Below, piece after piece: positions 32,794 through 35,595 of a stretch of 35,595 nt of DNA; the stretch's first letter is position 1, and every line of letters begins with the position of its first letter. Location of the stretch: assembly GCA_017415485.1 (NCBI GenBank), contig JAFQGP010000070.1, positions 1-35,595 on the forward strand. The letters are read 5' to 3'. Both the position numbers and the translations under genes were made by a program. Below the pieces are notes generated by a model. That model saw only the letters and a list, made by a program, of their open reading frames with translations. It did not search any database and had not been told where the DNA came from. The stretch comes from Clostridia bacterium (GTDB lineage: Bacteria > Bacillota > Clostridia > Oscillospirales > CAG-272).

Positions 32794-34209
32794 TTACTTG
32801 GAAAGATACTCGTCGATTGCCTTTGCAGCTGTCTTACCTGCGCCCATTGCGGAGATAACGGTTGCAGCACCGGTTACAACGTCGCCGCCTGCGTAAACCG
32901 CGTTGCGGGAGGAAAGTCCGTCCTCGTTGACGATGATGCCGCCGTGTGCGTTGACCTCAAGACCCTCGGTGGTGGACTTGATCAGCGGGTTGGGGGAGGT
33001 ACCGATGGAGATAACTACGGTGTCAACTTCGATCTCGAACTCGCTGTCCGGGATAACAACGGGGCGGCGGCGTCCCTTTGCGTCGGGCTCGCCAAGCTCC
33101 ATCTTGACACACTTCATGCCGGTAACGAAACCGTTCTTGGGATCGCGAGGATCTTCGGGGTTGTTGTAGCCGAGGATCTCGGTGGGGTTGCAAAGGAGAC
33201 GGAATTCGATTCCCTCTTCCTCAGCGTGCTCGACCTCTTCCTTACGTGCGGGAAGCTCTTCCATCGAACGACGGTATACAATGTAAACCTTTTCAGCGCC
33301 CAGACGGAGTGCGGTTCTTGCAGCGTCCATAGCAACGTTACCGCCGCCGACAACTGCAACCTTGCCGCCCTTCATAATGGGAGTTTCGGGGTTGTCGAGA
33401 TATGCCTTCATCAGGTTGGATCTGGTGAGGAACTCGTTTGCGGAATATACGCCCTTGTAGGACTCGCCGGGAATGCCCATGAAGTTGGGAAGACCTGCGC
33501 CGGAGCCGATGAATACAGCCTCAAAGCCCATACCGAAGAGCTCGTCAACGGTAAGGGTCTTACCGATAACAACGTTGGTCTCAACCTTAACGCCGAGCTT
33601 CTTGAGGGTATCTACTTCCTTTGCAACGATAGCCTTGGGAAGACGGAACTCGGGAATACCGTAAACAAGAACGCCGCCTGCGGTGTGGAGTGCCTCAAAT
33701 ACGGTTACCTCATAGCCCTTCTTTGCGAGGTCGCCCGCACAAGTAAGACCGGAGGGGCCGGAGCCTACAACAGCAACTCTGTGACCGTTGGACTCGGGGC
33801 GAACGGGCTCTGCGGTTGCAAAGGTGTTGTGCCAGTCAGCAACGAATCTCTCAAGACGTCCGATACCTACGCTCTCGCCCTTGATGCCGCGAACGCACTT
33901 GGACTCACACTGGGTCTCCTGGGGGCATACACGGCCGCAAACTGCGGGAAGCGAGGAGGACTTCGAAATGATCTGGTAAGCGCCCTCGAAGTCGCCTTCC
34001 TTGATCTTTGCGATGAATTCGGGAATATGTATCTTAACGGGGCAGCCGTCAACGCAGGGCATATGCTTGCAATTGAGACAACGCATTGCCTCGTCGATAG
34101 CGGTCTCTTCGGAATAGCCGAGAGCAACTTCTTCGAAGTTATGTGCTCTTACCAGGGGATCCTGGTTGGGCATGGGGTTACGGGTGAGTGACATATTTGC
34201 CTTTGCCAT
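32794..34209 (-). CDS. nfnB: NfnB: large subunit of NADH-dependent ferredoxin:NADP oxidoreductase
   Basis: A 471-aa FAD/[4Fe-4S] protein of the glutamate-synthase small-subunit family. N-terminal Cys motifs C-L-N-C-K-H-M-P-C-V-D-G-C-P and C-G-R-V-C-P-Q-E-T-Q-C-E-S-K-C hold two [4Fe-4S] clusters. The Rossmann motifs G-S-G-P-S-G-L and V-V-G-G-G-N-V-A-M-D bind FAD and NADPH. Annotation as gltD or sudA is possible from homology, but nfnA directly upstream (stop and start 1 bp apart) and no gltB make the electron-bifurcating transhydrogenase the better call. Confidence 0.92.
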   Translation of the reverse strand: MAKANMSLTRNPMPNQDPLVRAHNFEEVALGYSEETAIDEAMRCLNCKHMPCVDGCPVKIHIPEFIAKIKEGDFEGAYQIISKSSSLPAVCGRVCPQETQCESKCVRGIKGESVGIGRLERFVADWHNTFATAEPVRPESNGHRVAVVGSGPSGLTCAGDLAKKGYEVTVFEALHTAGGVLVYGIPEFRLPKAIVAKEVDTLKKLGVKVETNVVIGKTLTVDELFGMGFEAVFIGSGAGLPNFMGIPGESYKGVYSANEFLTRSNLMKAYLDNPETPIMKGGKVAVVGGGNVAMDAARTALRLGAEKVYIVYRRSMEELPARKEEVEHAEEEGIEFRLLCNPTEILGYNNPEDPRDPKNGFVTGMKCVKMELGEPDAKGRRRPVVIPDSEFEIEVDTVVISIGTSPNPLIKSTTEGLEVNAHGGIIVNEDGLSSRNAVYAGGDVVTGAATVISAMGAGKTAAKAIDEYLSK

Positions 34210-34210
34210 T

Positions 34211-35065
34211 TTACTGTACCTCCTTTTTGAAGAGATTGCAGGTCTCTTCGTGAGCGTGGCGCTCGAAATCGAAATACATTCTTCCGCGGGACATAGCCTC
34301 GTCGAAGTCTACTTCGTAGCCGTTGAAGTCGGGGCCGTCAACGCAAGCGAACTTGGTGACCTTCTTACCGTCAACGTTGAGGGTAAGACGGCAGCCGCCG
34401 CACATACCTGTGCCATCGATCATGATGGGGTTCATCGAAACGGTTACGGGAGTGCCGAAGGGCTTTGCGGTGAGAGTTACGAACTTCATCATGATCAGAG
34501 GACCGATGGTGATGATCATATCAAACTTCTCGCCTGCCTCGAGCATTTCCTTGAGCGGAACGGTAACGTTACCGTGCTCGCCGTAGGAGCCGTCGTCGGT
34601 CATAACGCGAAGGGTGTTCGAGCAAGCTCTGAACTCGTCCTCAAGGATGAGAAGATCCTTGTTTCTGAAGCCGATGATGGAGGTGACCTCAACGCCTCTT
34701 GCGTGAAGAGCCTCAGCGATGGGCATTGCGATAGCGCAACCAACGCCGCCGCCAACGATGCAGACCTTCTTGAGTCCGTCGAGGTGGGTAGCAACGCCGA
34801 GAGGACCTACGAAGTCCTGGATGTAGTCGCCCTCTTCCTTGTGGCTGAGCTTTTCGGTGGTACCACCGACGATCTGGAAAATGATCTTAACGGTGCCGGC
34901 TTCCTTATTGGTGCCTGCAACGGTAAGGGGGATGCGTTCGCCGCTCTCATCCACGCGAAGGATGATGAACTGACCGGGCTTTGCCTTGTTTGCAACAAGA
35001 GGAGCCTCGATCTGGAGCTGAACGACGGTGGGGTTCAAAATCTTTTTTTCAACGATTCTGTACAT
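34211..35065 (-). CDS. nfnA: NfnA: small FAD/[2Fe-2S] subunit
   Basis: A 284-aa ferredoxin-NADP reductase-like subunit. It has an FAD domain (about 1-100), an NAD-binding domain with G-G-G-V-G-C-A-I-A near 110, and a C-terminal [2Fe-2S] site with G-M-C-G-G-C-R and the later Cys in F-A-C-V-D-G-P. Together NfnAB couples NADH and reduced ferredoxin oxidation to reduction of two NADP+. GGAGAG precedes the ATG. First gene of the redox cluster, with the promoter at 35140-35168. Confidence 0.93.
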   Translation of the reverse strand: MYRIVEKKILNPTVVQLQIEAPLVANKAKPGQFIILRVDESGERIPLTVAGTNKEAGTVKIIFQIVGGTTEKLSHKEEGDYIQDFVGPLGVATHLDGLKKVCIVGGGVGCAIAMPIAEALHARGVEVTSIIGFRNKDLLILEDEFRACSNTLRVMTDDGSYGEHGNVTVPLKEMLEAGEKFDMIITIGPLIMMKFVTLTAKPFGTPVTVSMNPIMIDGTGMCGGCRLTLNVDGKKVTKFACVDGPDFNGYEVDFDEAMSRGRMYFDFERHAHEETCNLFKKEVQ

Positions 35066-35139
35066 TTTATCTCTCCGTTCAATAAAAAATTCTGTGGTTT
35101 ACGGATGAAAACAATGTTTTCTACCTATTAAATCATATA

Positions 35140-35168
35140 ATTATAACATATATAACGCCATATGTCAA
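35140..35168 (-). promoter_or_regulatory. Promoter of the nfn-hyd redox cluster
   Basis: Minus-strand TTGACA (35168-35163), 17-bp spacer ending in TGT, TATAAT (35145-35140). It lies 75 bp before the nfnA start. Confidence 0.9.
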
Positions 35169-35201
35169 GCCGAATTGGCAAATAGGCGGAAAATTGACAG
35201 A

Positions 35202-35520
35202 AAGTTTACGAAATGAACGAATGAATAAGGAAAATTCTATTAGGTGTTTTTTATAATAGGAATTATTTCTATTGAAAATTTTTCGGGTATACCTAAATAA
35301 TTTCTGTTAATAGGTAATATATGGAAATTCAAAAAACTACGTTCACACTCGCAATGCAGGGGTGAAGGGGGCGCAGCCCCCTTCAAAAGAAACGATGTCA
35401 TCCTGAGGCGGCGCCCGCAGGCTGCCTTGCCGCCGAAGGATCTCGTGACGCGCAAATTGTTCTTTGCGCGTCGCGGTGCTGGCAAAGTGGTCTGTAGTGC
35501 ACCAAAAACTAAATATATAT
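35202..35520. repeat. Non-coding right edge with a GC-rich hairpin cluster
   Basis: No gene is seen. Three strong hairpins lie close together: TGAAGGGGGC/GCCCCCTTCA (35363-35372 with 35376-35385), GGCGGC/GCCGCC (35407-35412 with 35429-35434), and GACGCGCAAA/TTTGCGCGTC (35447-35456 with 35463-35472). The AT-rich part from 35202 to 35340 has nothing I can call. The hairpin block resembles interspersed repeats of gut Firmicutes, a recollection I cannot test here. Confidence 0.45.
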
Positions 35521-35529
35521 GAAAACGTA

Positions 35530-35565
35530 AAATCACTGTGTAGTTTCAAAATTACACAGTGATTT
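35530..35565. terminator. Terminator-like hairpin at the right edge
   Basis: A perfect 13-bp stem (AAATCACTGTGTA at 35530-35542 with 35553-35565) and 10-nt loop, with T-rich sequence on both sides. It may terminate a gene lying to the right of the window. Confidence 0.55.
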
Positions 35566-35595
35566 CGTTTATGTTGACTTTAGAATGTGCGAACA

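Noticed and set aside
32944-34191. Plus-strand open frame opposite nfnB
   Set aside because: Shadow frame; nfnB has complete Cys and Rossmann motifs on the other strand.

Overview
The window looks like chromosomal DNA of a strictly anaerobic, fermentative Clostridia-type Firmicute, probably an uncultured gut lineage. I infer this from the sequence: strong GGAGG-type ribosome binding sites, vegetative promoters (TTGACA, 17 bp, TATAAT, often with an extended -10), two T-box leaders, oxygen-sensitive [FeFe] hydrogenases and electron-bifurcating flavoenzymes. Coding DNA is moderately GC-rich and the spacers are AT-rich. I see no rRNA, tRNA, CRISPR array or phage genes.

Layout. 1-3340: non-coding left edge and a large orphan peptide-type substrate-binding lipoprotein (minus strand) with a structured leader. 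3343-12562: two consecutive T-box-controlled units on the plus strand. The first has a leucine-type specifier (CUC) and drives an isopropylmalate-synthase-like protein that has lost its catalytic residues, a TIM-barrel/acyl-CoA ligase fusion, an amidohydrolase and an ACT/metallo-beta-lactamase fusion. The second has an isoleucine-type specifier (AUC) and drives an HTH-cupin-acyl-CoA ligase. 12571-18333: MATE exporter, MMPL/RND transporter and a DUF11-like protein (minus strand). 18334-19378: AT-rich insert with heptamer repeats, an acidic DMP19/DUF4375 protein and a small membrane protein. 19378-24299: dapF with a membrane protein, then a HAD phosphatase-sirtuin-response regulator-histidine kinase operon (all minus). 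24321-26752: cytosolic GH20 enzyme. 26747-26991: element with perfect 40-bp inverted arms that carry the stop codons of both flanking genes. 26986-35168: redox cluster transcribed leftward in the order nfnA, nfnB, palindromic MITE-like repeat, hydC, hydB, hydA, group-B hydrogenase. 35202-35595: non-coding, hairpin-rich.

How the genes may work together. The most interesting unit is the T-box pair. Both activate CoA ligases when a branched-chain amino acid runs short. That fits salvage of branched short-chain acids (isovalerate, 2-methylbutyrate) to acyl-CoAs and ferredoxin-dependent reductive carboxylation to the 2-oxo acids of leucine and isoleucine. The bifurcating HydABC hydrogenase and NfnAB transhydrogenase in the same window manage the ferredoxin/NAD(P)H pool such a route would need. 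This link is inference; no 2-oxoacid:ferredoxin oxidoreductase is in the window.
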